Positions 44,901 to 57,210 of a DNA stretch of 64,000 nt are shown here, one piece after another (the stretch's first letter is position 1; each line of letters starts with the position of its first letter). The translations under genes were made by a program, and so were the position numbers. Under the pieces are notes generated by a model that was given only the letters and a program-made list of their open reading frames with translations, did no database searches and had not been told where the DNA came from. This stretch comes from Phialophora verrucosa (taxonomy: Eukaryota; Ascomycota; Eurotiomycetes; Chaetothyriales; Herpotrichiellaceae): NCBI GenBank assembly GCA_002099365.1, contig MSED01000004.1:2604001-2668000 (forward strand), given 5' to 3'.

Positions 44901-46134
44901 GCAGCGAATCAAAAGGGCATCAACCTGATCTCGGCACTGATTGAAGATTACGGCGAAGACGTTGTGCAGTTCTACATGCAGAACATTCAAAATAATGCGG
45001 AGAAGTCTGTGCGCGAGCTGCTGAAAGACGTGTCCAAGAGGTTCGAGGGCAAGGACTTGCAGGCCGTGGACTACATGGACGACGGCTCCCCCATCGCCTT
45101 GAAGATTAGTATCGACGCCGAGAAGGGAGAGGCGGTGTTCGACTTTGATGGGACTGGGCCGGAAGTTTATGGCAACATCAATGCCCCGGAGGCGGTAACG
45201 TACTCGGCCATCATTTACTGTCTGAGGTGTTTGATTGATCAGGACATTCCGCTGAACCAGGGGTGTTTGAAGCCTGTGGATGTGCGTATCCCACCCGGCA
45301 GTTTCTTGTCTCCGAGCGAGAAGGCTGCCGTGGTGGGCGGGAACGTTTTGACCAGTCAGAGGGTGACGGACGTGGTGTTCAAATGCTTTGAAGCTTGTGC
45401 GGCGAGCCAGGGTGATTGCAACAACTTGACCTTTGGGTTTGGAGGAAACCTGAAGGGCGGGGCTGAACAGAAGGGCTTTGGGTATTATGAGACAATTGCG
45501 GGAGGCAGTGGCGCGGGTAAGGACTGGGAGGGCACGAGCGGTGTGCATACGCACATGACGAATACCAGAATCACGGATGCGGAGGTATTTGAGAGGAGAT
45601 ATCCCGTAATATTGAGGGAGTTCAGTCTCAGAGCAGGGAGTGGTGGTGTTGGGCAACACAGGGGTGGTGATGGGGTCATTCGAGACATCGAGTTCCGTAT
45701 CCCGGTGCAGGTCAGTATTCTGAGCGAGAGGAGGGTGTATAGGCCGTATGGTCTGCACGGGGGCGGTGACGCACAATGCGGGAAGAACATCTGGGTGAGG
45801 AAGATCAAGAAGGCCAAGAGCAAAGGGACCGGCGGTGAACACGAGGGGAAGAGAAGAGACGACGAAGGCGAAGATGAGTATGAAAAGCGGTTCATCAGCA
45901 TGGGAGCGAAGAACACAGCCAGCATGCAGCCTGGAGAGCGAATCATTGTGGTAAGTCTCATCTTTCGTTCTTCTTACAATCTGCTGATTCATGGCCTTCC
46001 AGATGACGCCTGGAGGTGGAGGCTATGGCAAACCCGGGGAAAAGTCTCAAGTCGAACTGAAAGAAGACTATGAGAAGCATTGGAAGAAGGGTAGCCTGGC
46101 GTCCAGGTTGGCAGAGTGGGAGTCCAGCTCATGA
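41949..46134 (+). CDS. OXP1: 5-oxoprolinase, ATP-hydrolysing (three exons)
   Basis: Predicted exons are 41949-41996, 42051-45950 and 46003-46134, giving 1,359 residues (54- and 52-bp introns), slightly longer than yeast Oxp1. It opens 5-oxo-L-proline to L-glutamate at ATP cost, closing the gamma-glutamyl (glutathione) cycle in the cytosol. The HydA-type half is clear from the spliced GIRIAID-RGGTFTDCVG, DMGGTSTDVSRYG and FGGAGGQHAVAIA; the HydB-type half from SVSTNVKERLDYSCALFD, HPEYGGTHLPDITVV and RAHHADIGGILPGSMPPHS. The end MTPGGGGYGKP is the conserved C-terminal loop. A charged linker (KAKSKGTGGEHEGKRRDDEGEDEYEKR) near 1280 is extra. A long frame on the opposite strand is a composition shadow. 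Confidence 0.94.
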
Positions 46135-46344
46135 TCATGCCTGCGACAAATTTGGTAAACGGCCTTCTCGGATGTCAAATGAGGGTAGACAGGACGTACC
46201 TTAGAGCTCTTGACGCACAAATCGACGCAGTACACTGTTGGTCCTCAATTCCGCCTCGTCTTCAAGGTATGGCAGATGGGAAGCAGCCTGTGTCTGCTGG
46301 GACTTTGATCAGAAGGTCTCATCGTGGTTTTGTCGTCATTCCGC

Positions 46345-46856
46345 TCATTCATCTTCATCACTCGTAGCATCAATGTTCGGCTTCACGTCTTTTTTCGCTC
46401 CTTCATCGTCGGTCTGGTTGTCATCCTCCGTCGGTGCATGTCCACTATAATTCGGTCGTGGCACTTTCTCACCTTGCGACTTGAGCAGGTCCTCAATCTG
46501 GGGCGTGATTTGAATGAGAGCGGAGTATTGTTCGAGGTTCAGAGAGATGCCCTGTTTGATTGTAAGCAAAGTCACCTGATAGCCGGACAGTGGTGTGACA
46601 GTACCTTTTTGCCTGGCAACCACTGGCCGTCTTTTTCGTAGTACTCTCTGATCCCAACCATAGTCTGTCCTTTGAACTCGGAAATGGTCACTCGTCTGGC
46701 CTTTGCGATTTCCCAGTACTTGTTGCCATCCGCGTCAATCTGAACTTTGGATGACGGTCGAAAACCACTCCCGGACGCACCTTTCCCGCGTTTCGTGGTG
46801 GGAACCTCGTCAACATCTGAATCGGCTGCGGACTTTCTCTTCTTCGTGAACGGCAT
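46345..46856 (-). CDS. SUB1: PC4/Sub1-type transcriptional coactivator (two exons)
   Basis: Predicted exons are 46856-46605 and 46551-46345 (53-bp intron), giving 152 residues. It starts MPFTKKRKS, a basic tip typical of fungal Sub1. The PC4 ssDNA-binding domain is at about 38-98: VQIDADGNKYWEIAKARRVTISEFKGQTMVGIREYYEKDG, then across the splice GKK-GISLNLEQYSALI. The C-terminal tail is acidic (PTEDDNQTDDEGAKKD). Sub1 stimulates RNA polymerase II and III initiation and affects termination. An in-frame ATG at 47012 would add 52 residues without family counterparts, so I keep the inner start. Converges with 5-oxoprolinase, diverges from ISU1. Confidence 0.9.
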
Positions 46857-47376
46857 GGTATTGGCGTGTGAGAGAGAAGTGATGTAGGCGTTGTGGATAT
46901 GTTCGAAGGTGTAGGGATGTGAGGGATTCTTCAGGTGATCTTTCTTGGGTGTCGAGGTGCTCGGCGACGAGGCAGCCTTGTCCTTGCTTTTGCTCTGATT
47001 CTTGGGCCTCATCTCGGCCAAGGTGAACGCGGTCCTGTCGCTACGTCAAAGCGCGTCGCTGTCCGTCGGTGGCTCTTGCTCGATTCGGTGGCGAGTGGCA
47101 CCAATCGACAAACGGAAAGAGCGACCGAGTTGCACAACGTCATCTCCAGAAAAGGGCTAGCGCGAGAGTCACGTGGAATACAGCCAATGAGCGGTGGCTG
47201 CCAGACCCCTCCTCGCCATCGATCATCGACATCTTTCGTCAATTTACTTTTGACGCAGGCAAGACTACGATTTCAATATCTCACACCCTACACTCTCTCG
47301 ACACGAACTTGATCCTACAATCAATCACTCGTCCATCCAAAACTGATTACAGATACACGCAAACGTACCACGCGCG
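46857..47376. promoter_or_regulatory. Divergent promoter of SUB1 and ISU1
   Basis: 520 bp between start codons, C/T-rich on the ISU1 side (ctacactctctcgacacg...). No TATA evident. No other gene seen. Confidence 0.5.
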
Positions 47377-48167
47377 ATGTCACAACGAGCTCTCCTCTCG
47401 ATTCCACGCGCATTGCGCACCTCGGCCCAAATCTCCGCTCTCCGACCGAGTCTCGCCTCCCCTTCGTCGACCATCAGACCTGCCGCCGCCCGCGTGCAGC
47501 AGAGACGGAGTTATCATGAGAAGGTGCTGGATCACTATTCGAATCCGCGAAATGTCGGTTCGATGGATAAGAAGGCGCTGGACGTTGGAACAGGTGAGTT
47601 CGCCCGAGTGGGCAATCACCGAAGCTCGGTCTTTCCCCCGGGCGAGATAGCGAGCTTGGTTCAACATCACATTTTCCCATCACGATTACTGACGCATTTG
47701 CGGTTAAACAGGACTCGTCGGTGCACCAGCTTGCGGCGATGTGATGAAACTCCAAATCAAGGTTGACCCCAACACCCAGACAATCGCCGATGTCAAGTTC
47801 AAGACTTTTGGCTGCGGTTCCGCAATTGCTTCCTCATCATATCTCACGGAGCTTGTGCGAGGGATGACATTGGAGCAGGCGGGCAAGATTCGCAACACCG
47901 AGATTGCTAAGGAACTCTGCCTGCCGCCAGTGAAGCTACATTGTTCAATGCTCGCCGAGGACGCCATCAAGTCTGCAATTGGCGATTACTACAAGAAGAG
48001 TAAGTTCATGGTGCTGGAGCAGGATATTCCGAACGAAGTAGCTGACTGCTGTATTAGACCCGAACGCGAAGACGACTGATCTGGGGGCCGCCTCGCAAGG
48101 AATGCCCAAGATCGAGATTGAAAGAGTGACTGCAACCACGGATACGGGGGCCAGCGCAACCGCATGA
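47377..48167 (+). CDS. ISU1: Iron-sulfur cluster assembly scaffold ISU1 (three exons)
   Basis: Predicted exons are 47377-47593, 47712-47999 and 48058-48167, giving 204 residues. The first 45 residues are a mitochondrial presequence (ALLSIPRALRTSAQ..., RRSYHEKVL at the cleavage region). Three cluster-binding cysteines are present: Cys80 (APACGDVM), Cys107 (TFGCGSAIASSS) and Cys150 (KLHCSML), plus Asp82 beside Cys80. LPPVK (143-147) is the Hsp70 (Ssq1) recognition loop. It assembles [2Fe-2S] clusters on Nfs1/Isd11 in the matrix. The C-terminal tail (KTTDLGAASQGMPKIEIE...) extends past the yeast protein, as in other filamentous fungi. Confidence 0.95.
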
Positions 48168-50198
48168 AACGTCCGTTGTTGAAATTGTACATTGAAGCAG
48201 GAAGTGGGAGGATGAAATTGTGTCAGTGTGGCAAATACCCGTCTTCATAGCTTGCAGGAGTATAGGTCAATTGGAACAATAACATCAAAGATCTCTCGTC
48301 CAGCAAATTCGTTGAAGCAAGTGTCCGGAACCTGCCTCCATATCTCGCGTGGTAGGCCGTGCAAACACTCAACCTCACGGAGGTTATTGAATTGCCCAAA
48401 AGGAGGGGTCGATTCTGCAGCAGTGTAACGGGACGTTCTTTGCGTCGTGACTCTTTCACGCCCACCTTGTGGATCGCTATGTATCTCGTCGGTAGCCGCA
48501 GGCACAGGTGAAGGTTGTAGAATGTATGGTGGACGACCGGTCAACGTGATCGCAGCCTCTTGGCCGTGTTTTACAGAGCCATGGATGGCATTGCCGTAGC
48601 ATTAATCTCAGGCTACATAATACAGCCGCTCCTTGACTGTGCTCTTTTCTCTCGCAACTCACACTTCCACGTCCGGCAGCTTTCTTCCGGCTTCCTCCAA
48701 ACTGCTTCATAACACACACATTGTGATGAGGAACATCCGCACTTTCTGGGAATCGAAGAACGGACATGGATCATCTCTCCTCATCCGCAGCAGGATAAGC
48801 TCAAGTCGTCCAGTATGGAACGTTGCGCAACTGAGCTCGCACGCCTTCCCTTGCGTGTCAACACCTGATTCGAGCGACGCAGTCTAGGGCTGAAATCTCC
48901 TGACACCCCCCTAGAATCCAGATGGATGGCATGGAGCTTTACTGGCGATACGCTCGAGAATCAGCTTCGTTGGTTGACATGAAACCTTCGTTGGAGCGAC
49001 CACATGGGACCTCCGAAGTCGCGATACTGACTTGTGAAGCAGTCGAGTAATACCATCCGCTTGGACTTCTTCGAAGCACCGACTTCTCGGGCATGTCGAG
49101 GTCGCAGCACAGCGACCGAAGTCGTCGAATTGGACAGAGCTTACTTGTACCCAGGTAAGGACTCCTCTTCAGCGAATGGCCTTGATCTGGACGCTGCAGT
49201 CGGCTTCTCAAGGCTGCTTCGTGGTGGGAAGAAGACGTCCTCACTGACAGCCGGAATCGAAGGACAACCTCTCACGTCGAAGACGGGGACGACAAAGGGA
49301 CGGGGAGCCATAAAGCCCATCTCGCAGACTGCATTCTTGCACCCTATTCCGTCCCTCTCCCACAAAAAGACGAGGCAACTGACCAGTTGTGTTTCCTTTT
49401 CTTTCAGAATAGGCTAAGACACGCCAGAATACTGCCATGATCCGGTCCGATCCCAGGCTTCCGACAGTCCTGACGCGGTCCTGGGACCACCGCCTTCTAG
49501 GTAGAAGCGAGAAGTGAAAGAAGCAACGTGGCTTGTCCACCGCCGCCGACTCTGCAGGAGCACTTGGCGATTTGCCCAAGGAGGCCGACGGGGCCGAAAT
49601 GTTCTGTGATCGGCGGGTTTTCAGGCAGCCATTGCGCTTCAAACCTTCAGGGAAGGCATGTGTTGCGATGTCGAATACACCTGTTCGACACACCTCTATG
49701 CGATAACAGGATCCAGTGTTGCGAACCGTATCGTATTCGTATTATCACATCATATCCTGGGTCAGGATTTCTTACAGTACCAGACACGCTCTCGTCCACA
49801 AGGCGGCTCCGCCCTGTTCGACTCGCGGCGAAACCCCGGCGGGATCGAAGCCGACATGGGATGGACGGAGTACTCGTCCATGCTCCGTGACGAACGAATG
49901 ACACAGTGATGGCGTTGTGCTTTAGGCTGATTTGAGAAAATGCGGCAGAACTACGGAGTATGCAAGAACGGGAGTATTAAGATGTATCACGTTGAGTGCC
50001 AGAGTCATCATATCCTTTTTAGAAATGCAGCCGTTGTGTTGTTCTTGTTCCTTTCACGTCCTTCGATATTATCTTATTATAGATTCCGTCTCGTGAAGAG
50101 CCACATTTTTCCCCCCCGCGCCTCACGGTACAGCACCTCCACCTTCGTTCCCTCGTCTGATTAGGATACTAAACTAGAATCACAATATCACTCCAACA
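48168..50198. other. Long intergenic stretch, no firm gene
   Basis: About 2 kb. A minus-strand frame at 48245-48544 (EVECLHGLPREIWRQVPDTCFNEFAG) looks mildly protein-like but has no ATG and no upstream exon I can link. Other frames are unremarkable. The last 100 bases are C/T-rich, as for the next promoter. Confidence 0.4.
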
Positions 50199-51397
50199 AT
50201 GCCCGTCTACGTAGTGACCGGCGCAAACCGGGGCCTGGGTCTCGAGTTCGTCCGCCAAATCACCAACACCGACGCCAACACCGTCATCGCCGCCGTGCGC
50301 AGTCTCCAAGGCGAGCTCGACGACCTGAAACACCTCGCCTCCCGCGCCTCGAACAGAGTGCACATCCTCGAATGCAACACCAGCTCCATCGAGTCGATCC
50401 ACGCGTTCGGCGACGCTGTCAGGGAGACCCTCGGTGGTGGCGGTGGTGGCGCCGACAAGCAGATCGATTACCTGTTCAACAACGCCGGCATCAACGCCAC
50501 GCCCGAGCAGACCAGCTTGGACATGACGCCCGAGAGTCTCAGGAAGCACATTGACGTCAACGTCATGGGTCCCGCCGAGACGGTCAAGGTGCTGGTACAG
50601 AGCCTGGGCGCCGGGTGCGTCGTCCTGAACATGACGAGCGGGTTGGGCAGTTGTGGGAAGAAACTGTACGGTTGACGCCTTTCCTTGTGTTCCTACGTTT
50701 GCTCTGCTCTGCTTGCTTTGCTTTGCTTTTGACCTGCTTTGAAGCGCTTGATCTTCTTCACTGGTCACCCTGGCAATGGCACTGGCATTGGCTTTGGCGA
50801 AGGTGAAAGGTGAAGAGTCAGAGGCGAAAGCGAATTCAATTGGAGCGGACCGGAGCAATGCTGATATCACCGGCTTCTTCTTGGACAGACCCAAGTGCAC
50901 GACATATTCGATCTCCAAGGCCGCGGTGAATATGTTGACGGTGCACCAGAGCGAGCAGTTAAAGGATCGGGGCATCAAAGTCATATGCATGGATCCAGGT
51001 ACGTGTTTCGCGCGCTCTCAGGTTTAGTGTTCATGCTAGGGTTTTGTCTCCCTTTCTCCTTCTCCTTCTCCTTCTTCTTCCTCTCCTCTCGCTGCCACCT
51101 CTGACGAGCTAATAACGCATGTTGGAACCGCACAGGCTGGGTCAAGACGCGCATGGGCGGCGAGGGCGCACTGCTCACGCCGGAGGAGAGTGTCGGTGGG
51201 GTGAGTTGACGTTCTTCCAGTCCTCTGTTCCTTCCCCCTTCTTTGTGAAATCGTAAAATGTGTGCCAGTGCGAGTGTGTACTGATCGACTGACTGACGGA
51301 TCCATCCTATGTGTAGATGTTGAAGGTGGTGCATAATTTGAGGGACGAGGATACCGGGAAATTCTACACTTATACGGGCAAGGAGGTGCCTTGGTGA
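50199..51397 (+). CDS. Short-chain dehydrogenase/reductase (four exons)
   Basis: Predicted exons are 50199-50665, 50889-50998, 51136-51200 and 51317-51397, giving 240 residues. The NAD(P) motif TGANRGLG (7-14), NNAG (94-97), Ser147 (NMTSG), Tyr162 and Lys166 (YSISK) make a full classical SDR active site. The last blocks (KVICMDPG-WVKTRMGGEGALLTPEESVGG-MLKVVHNL...GKFYTYTGKEVPW) match fungal proteins of this class. The first intron (223 bp, donor GTACGG) is the weakest call; its right part is open in frame for about 38 codons and could hold extra coding sequence. Gly-rich insertion at 79-84. Substrate unknown; an oxidoreductase beside the cluster B genes, but separate. Confidence 0.78.
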
Positions 51398-52052
51398 GGT
51401 AAATTAAACGAGCGAGCGAGGAAATATATCAACGCTTTTGGTGGGCGCCTAGTCATGAAAAAAAGGAGGAGGCCTGTTCTCTCCCTCCCTCCCTCCTTGA
51501 ATGCCATCTTCACAGAGAGTAAGTGTTCCACCAGGGTGGAAGTCCCACCGCCGATTGCGTTTCGCCGGGCAAAGGAGCCATCCCCCGGCAAACGAGCACC
51601 ATTAGCCCGGATGATGCTGGCTGGAATATCTCTTTGATGGGCCGGGATGTTTCTAACAGCAGGATGGAGCCGCTTATTGCGGCATCAAGGGACCTCGAAA
51701 TTGAGTGATATTTGAGCACGCTCAGAGGTCGTCAAAAATTGTATGTTGAGTAATGGACCACGATAGTATTTCAACAAGCCGCCTAAGGGCGACGAGTTAG
51801 AATTCGTTGTAAAACGGAATTCATCCACGGAATTGATATCTCGGCCCAAGCAGTACTCCCTCACATGGTCAATTTTGGAGACGGCGCATACGAGCCCAGT
51901 TAAATTGGCGTGAACATGCTCGTCCACAAAATCCGGAACAAGTCTCGCAAATGACGGTCTTGATATACAGAATCGTCAGCTAGCACAAGCAGGATGGTGA
52001 TGACAAGGGCCGGTTTCTGACAGCCGCGACATGATGGCGAAGGTAGATGGAA
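51398..52052. other. Convergent 3' spacer
   Basis: About 650 bp between the SDR stop and the stop of the Zn2Cys6 gene. 'ctccctccctcc' simple repeat near 51480-51497. No gene. Confidence 0.5.
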
Positions 52053-54369
52053 TTACTCAGGATTGAAGGAAAAGTCGGCAAAGTCGAGATTGAACATCTG
52101 TTCAAAAGCACCATAACCTTCGTCGAAATGTTCGGTATCATGGGGCTCCATGCTGTCGTTGTGACGAAGCGATTCAAACTGGAGATATGAGACCACAGGT
52201 CCTTCCGGCGGTTCATCAGGACGGCGAGTGTGTGGGTCGAAAGCTGAAAGGGTTCCACTGTATCCTGCGGCCGCGGTCGGGCTTACCATATCCATTTGGG
52301 TACGCAAGGTCTCTTCCGATACGATATTGGGTGGTCGGTGCGGTTGAGGACCCTCACGACTGCCTGGAGATTGCTTCACGGAGATCGTGTGACTTCTTCG
52401 ATCCCTGGCTGCGCCTTTGTCCACATTTCGTAAAGCATTATCCATCTCCCGTTGCATTGTCTTCTTGTAAAGTCTTGTCAACATTTCGTCAGTATGCCGA
52501 GCGATCTTGCTCTCGTCCTCGATCGCCCGACTTGCTGCAATAATTCTTAGTACCCCGGCCTTTGCATCGCTCGCCATCTGACTGTATGGCTGACAAGTTG
52601 GTGCGATGCACAGTATAATCCCGGCCGTGAAAAGATGCATCAAGGCAAAAGATTGTGCGAGGTGGCCGGCGAATTCGTCCACCGGCACGCGCGACATCCG
52701 CAGCGCAGCCTGTACTGAAATGCCTAGTGAATCTGGAACTTCGTCGAGGGATATATTCGTCATGTCCGTTTTGGGTGAAAGGGATATGCGAAGTTTCAGC
52801 AGAGGTCGATGAGCCCAAACTCTGGCGGCATCGTATAGAAGCTGAAGGATGACGCCTTGCAAGCCGATTTTCCTCCTAACACTCTGTTCTTCCGGAGTGT
52901 ATTGGCCAAGCTCAAGGACATTCCAGGGGTTACCCGCAGGCCACTCTGACGGCTTGAATACTGGCGGCAGATCGTCGTACCACTGCTTCAACAGGACTTC
53001 TGTACTGTTGACGACCTGAATGAGGGCTTTCAAATCCTGTACAGAGACTGGGCTTTGCAATTGCATGACTCTGAACCTCTGCAAAGTCTGCCGAATGATG
53101 TGGTACAGCTCAAACTTCAAGGTGTGATAGGTCAAAAATGAAACGTGAGCTCCAGGTCCTTGGAAAATCGGTAAATTTGTTGTACTTTCGGGAAGCATCG
53201 TATCATCCAGGTCTTTGAGCTTCTTCAATTGAGCGAAGGCAGGGTCGAGTGCGGCTGGACGTCCGAATATCATGGACGAAAATTGATCCGCCACAACCAA
53301 GTGATTCCAACACCGGTTGCTGACTTCACGAGCAATCTCGCCATTGTTTCGTGTCTTATCGCAGTGGAGAGCCAGTGCATATGCTGTCCGGGTCGAGACG
53401 CCAGAAACGTTCCAGGCAAAATTTGAAGACCCAAAGTACACATGGTAAGTGGTCAGTAGCATGCAGATCTGATAAGCTTCGATTCGCGACTCCAACATCA
53501 CTTCGTAAAAGCGCGAGCCGACTTGAGACAGCAAGTCCGAAGAAAGTGCTTCAGCCGTGACCGAGTATGACTCCAACAACTGGTGCCCCTGCCACGTCTT
53601 GTCATGTTGGACACATCGCAACCCGAAGCTGGCGACTGTAGCCACCAGCAGCACATCCACCAACTCGTCTCGTCTCCATGCGGATCGCTGCAGAATGCTT
53701 TGTGCACGAATTGTAAACGAAGGCTGATGGAACAGCATGATGTACCAGTTTACCCTGTCGAAGTAGGCGTCGACTGCGACTTGGAGAACGCTTAGCGGGG
53801 ACGACGGCGTGGAAATCCAGGGAAAGAACTGCGTGTCCGTGTTCAAGCGTCCAGCATCACCGGGAATCGTTCCGGTAGCTGGAGAGTCACTTTCATCGTC
53901 CTCGCCGAGTACGATTTTTGCGAAACCCATGGTGGAGTCGTTGACGCCATATTGGTGGCTTTCTTCGGGGCTTGTCCTTGACGCGTCCGTGGCATCTGGG
54001 CTGGTACAATCGAAATGGGAAGAGCCTGGAAGCGGGACGCTGTCCACCGAAGTGTGACTCGCAGTCGCATCCGGTGGGCCACGATGGTGGACATACCCTG
54101 AAGTAGGTGATGGCACTGCTACTTTTACGCGACCGGTGGCATCTGAATGAACGGATCTCTTGCGCTTTAGAGAAGGAGACTGGCCCGAGAGTCGCGATTC
54201 ACACGTGGCGCCGGCTCTGACACACAGGATGCATGGTTTCTCGACATCACACTGCATATTTGGTCAACCTCCCTTGAGAAGTCTTCGGAAGCGGACATAC
54301 CCTGAGCTTTTGACGGCGACAGCGGTCGCATGCCCATGCATGTCTGCTAGAGCGCGGTGTGTGATCCAT
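52053..54369 (-). CDS. Zn2Cys6 transcription factor, cluster B (two exons)
   Basis: Predicted exons are 54369-54301 and 54251-52053, giving 755 residues. The 49-bp intron (donor GTATGT) splits the zinc cluster, as is common in this family. Splicing restores WACDRCRRQKLR-CDVEKPCILCVRAGATCE with Cys14, 17, 24, 30, 33, 40 (C-X2-C-X6-C-X5-C-X2-C-X6-C). The middle is the fungal_trans homology region (VDAYFDRVNWYIMLFHQPSF, TAYALALHCDKTRN, NRCWNHLVVADQFSSMIFGRPAALDP). The C-terminus is acidic (HFDEGYGAFEQMFNLDFADFSFNPE), a likely activation domain. The adjacent permease and esterase are its likely targets. Confidence 0.9.
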
Positions 54370-55119
54370 GCCCGAGAACGGATGCAGGGGATAAATAATG
54401 CTGGAATGGACGGTTCCGATGGGGTTGGTGAGCAAAGTAATTGACAATTCCTGAAGCTGTCAGTCCGCCTTGAGCACGAGGTCACGTCGGGGTGATCCGG
54501 CCGCTGGGGAAGCGAGGATTCGACGGGCACGCACAGGGGGCAGAGGGGGGTGACTTTGCCTGCGCCTTGCGCTGCGCCGAGAAAGTGCGGGGGGCATGTG
54601 GGGTACATAATGACGCCTAACGACGTCGGATCCGAACGACTTTTGGTTACAACCAACTTGTACGAAGTACGGTGCTCGGGCGGGTGGCAGAAATCAACGC
54701 CATGCAGACTGGCAGCAGAGCGTGAGTCCAAGACTGAGAGTGCACAGTTGCACACCCATTTCTAACACCGTCTTTGCGGACAGGGCATATGGCCACCAAC
54801 CACTCTACGCTTCGGCGCCGGCCCGTTTGCTAGATGTCTGCCGAAGTCGCCAGCTCAAACCAGTCAGACGTCTGCCCATACAACTGACAGCGCAGGCATC
54901 GCGCTCGACTAGCAGTTGGCTTCAAATGTGGATGTATGCCCGGTGGAGGGCGAGCCTCGTTCTGGAACTGACTGACTCTCTACCACTATCTCCTACGCAA
55001 GCCTCTGGGGAAACACGGAAGCAGATACTACCAACAGTTCCCTGAATGCAGCTATCACCTGATACGAGCAGGAATACTTGCTGTCGCCGCTTCGCCTGGC
55101 TATACTACCCTGAAACTGG
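54370..55119. other. Promoter of the cluster B regulator
   Basis: About 750 bp between two minus-strand genes. G-rich tract at 54530-54610 (gggggcagaggggggtgac). No protein-like frame. Confidence 0.5.
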
Positions 55120-56982
55120 CTAGAGGGTGTATTTGAACCCTTCCAACCCTTCAATCGGCTTCCCACCATTGTCCACCCTCTTGTTGGCCCGGTTGAATTT
55201 GACGCTCAAGGCGGCAACAATCGCCACGATCATCACATTGGCAATCAGACAAGTCAAAATTCCCGGGCGATAGTTGGGGGCGTCCTGAGCCCGGAAGACC
55301 GTTGTTCCAATTATACCGCCGATGCTGCCGCCGCCGACAAGAGTGGCAGATGTCAATGCTCGTTTCCATTGACCGCGGACGTTGTTCCTACACACACGGT
55401 CAGTCAAGCCACATCGTCATCAGACTGGAAGACGAGTCCGACTTACCCCTGGTAAGTGATCAACGCTGGGCAATTCGCGTTACCTGAGAGTTGCCTAGTC
55501 AGTCAAGTGTCCAACCCAAGGCCTCAGCCACAGCGCGCTTACATGCTGTCGTCGCCAAGAAGACGCCGAAATAGCGGACACCGTTGTTGTGAACGTATCC
55601 CAACAAGCCCAGACCGAGAATGCCTGAAAAAGAGTCAGTCGGTACAGAGGTGCGCGTGAACAAATGACCTTACCCATGAGAGCATTGCCGACAACTACCG
55701 GACCACGCACCCGCCACTTATCCGCATAGTAAGACTCGGCGAACATAACAACCGCCGCGGCAACATAAGGAGGTGCTGTGAGACATTGGGCGGCGGCCAC
55801 CGAGAAGCCCATCCCATTACGGAGGATGATCGGCAGGAAGTAGGCGATCGCGTACGAATTTGTGGTCGTCAGCATATAGAGCCAGGCAAACGCCCAGACT
55901 TTGCTGTCCAAGGCATTTCGGAGGTATTTGCCGACAGAAAACTTGTCAGGAAAGGTGTCGGAGCGGTCTTTTTCGATACGTGCAACAACCCAAGTTGCTT
56001 CAGCCTCGTTGAGGAAATGCCAGGACTTCGGCGAATCCTCTGGGAAGTCGACGATGATGAACCAAGCACCAACTGCGAGGACGCATGTCAAGATGCCCTC
56101 CATCTGAACGAGGTCAGTATCTAGACTCGAATGCGATCGATCAAATACCCACGATGAATATCCAACGCCAACCTGAAAGGTTCGAAAGACCGTCCATCTG
56201 CATGAGCCCGTAGGCCAATATTCCACCAAACCCCGAGGCCATGCTCCCGATCAAATAGAACAGGGCATTGCGTTTTTGCAGGTCGAAACGAGGGTACCAC
56301 GTGCTGAGGAGATAGACGCATCCAGGATAAACTGACAACGGTGTCAGCAAGAAGACCAGATGGATTCGGGACGCAGTCTGTGGAACTGTCAGGAAGGACC
56401 TGCAACTTACAGCCTGCTTCAAGTGCACCAAGTATGACCCGAAGGACGCACATGACCTCCCAGCTCGGTGCGAAGCCGAATCCCTGTTCCAAGGTTAGGG
56501 CGAGAGCTTGTTGGAAACGTGGTCTCGACTCACAATCATGACAGCTCCCCAAGCGAGGACGATGGCTGCAAGGAAGTTGCGTGGACCGAGTTTGCGGATA
56601 AAGACAACAGCAGGTGCCTGGAAAATCGTGTACGAGATGAAAAAGACGAGCGACACGATGGTGTAGGCGTTGTTGTCTTCGTTCATGTTCAGACTTTTCT
56701 GCATCCTTGGTCCAGAGTCAGCGAACAGAAGTCCAGACAAGCGTGCACATACCCTGCCACGGATGCGGCACCCAAGTTCGTTCTATCAAGCAGGCTGATA
56801 CAATAAAGGCATCCGAGCGTCACTGCGAGACGCAGATCGATTCTTCGGACAATCCTTCTCTGCTGTTTAACAGTAAATCCGGCCCCTCCGTCTTCGGTCG
56901 AAAGCTCTTTCATGGCGGCCTCGACCTGGTCTGCCGTGACATGGTCGGCGCCCTTGGAATCATCCAGTGAATGAGCTCTCAT
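55120..56982 (-). CDS. Dal5-family anion:cation symporter MFS permease (eight exons), cluster B
   Basis: Predicted exons: 56982-56753, 56705-56534, 56483-56411, 56331-56153, 56103-55674, 55623-55543, 55483-55447 and 55387-55120, giving 489 residues. All phases close and seven introns are 47-79 bp. The family signatures are clear: IDLRLAVTLGCLYCISLLDRTNLGAASVAG, GPRNFLAAIVLAWGAVMI, RVILGALEAG-FYPGCVYLLSTWYPR, SGWRWIFI-MEGILTC, DFPEDSPKSWHFLNEAEATWVVARI and NANCPALITYQG-NNVRGQWKRALTSA. Dal5 relatives import organic anions (allantoate, pantothenate, nicotinate, tartrate, aromatic acids) with protons. The fourth intron uses donor GTGGGT, like the amidase introns. Divergent from the carboxylesterase. 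Confidence 0.9.
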
Positions 56983-57210
56983 GGTGGCAATGTGAAATCA
57001 GATTTGCCTGGAGGGAGTAACAATCTTGAGGAAGCTCTTGGGAGTTTTAAGCAGGGGTAATCATGTTTAAATACATGCGGGTCGCAAGGCGACGTGGGCC
57101 CCATCATGGGTTGCGTGATACCACCCAACACGTTCCCCCAGATATGCTGTCTCAAGGTAAGGGTAAGGTCATACTTCACCGGCGGCAAACAGAATATGGA
57201 AGCGCAAGCG

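Noticed and set aside
44400..45992. 530-codon open frame antisense to 5-oxoprolinase
   Set aside because: It mirrors the strong GC-rich third-position bias of the sense gene, has no domain and no independent signals.
46857..47012. In-frame N-terminal extension of SUB1 from an ATG at 47012
   Set aside because: The added 52 residues are low-complexity and absent from the usual Sub1 start MPFTKKR; probably leader sequence.
48245..48544. Minus-strand frame with a mildly protein-like end (LREVECLHGLPREIW...)
   Set aside because: No ATG, no joinable upstream exon, no family; kept only as a possible relic in the intergenic entry.
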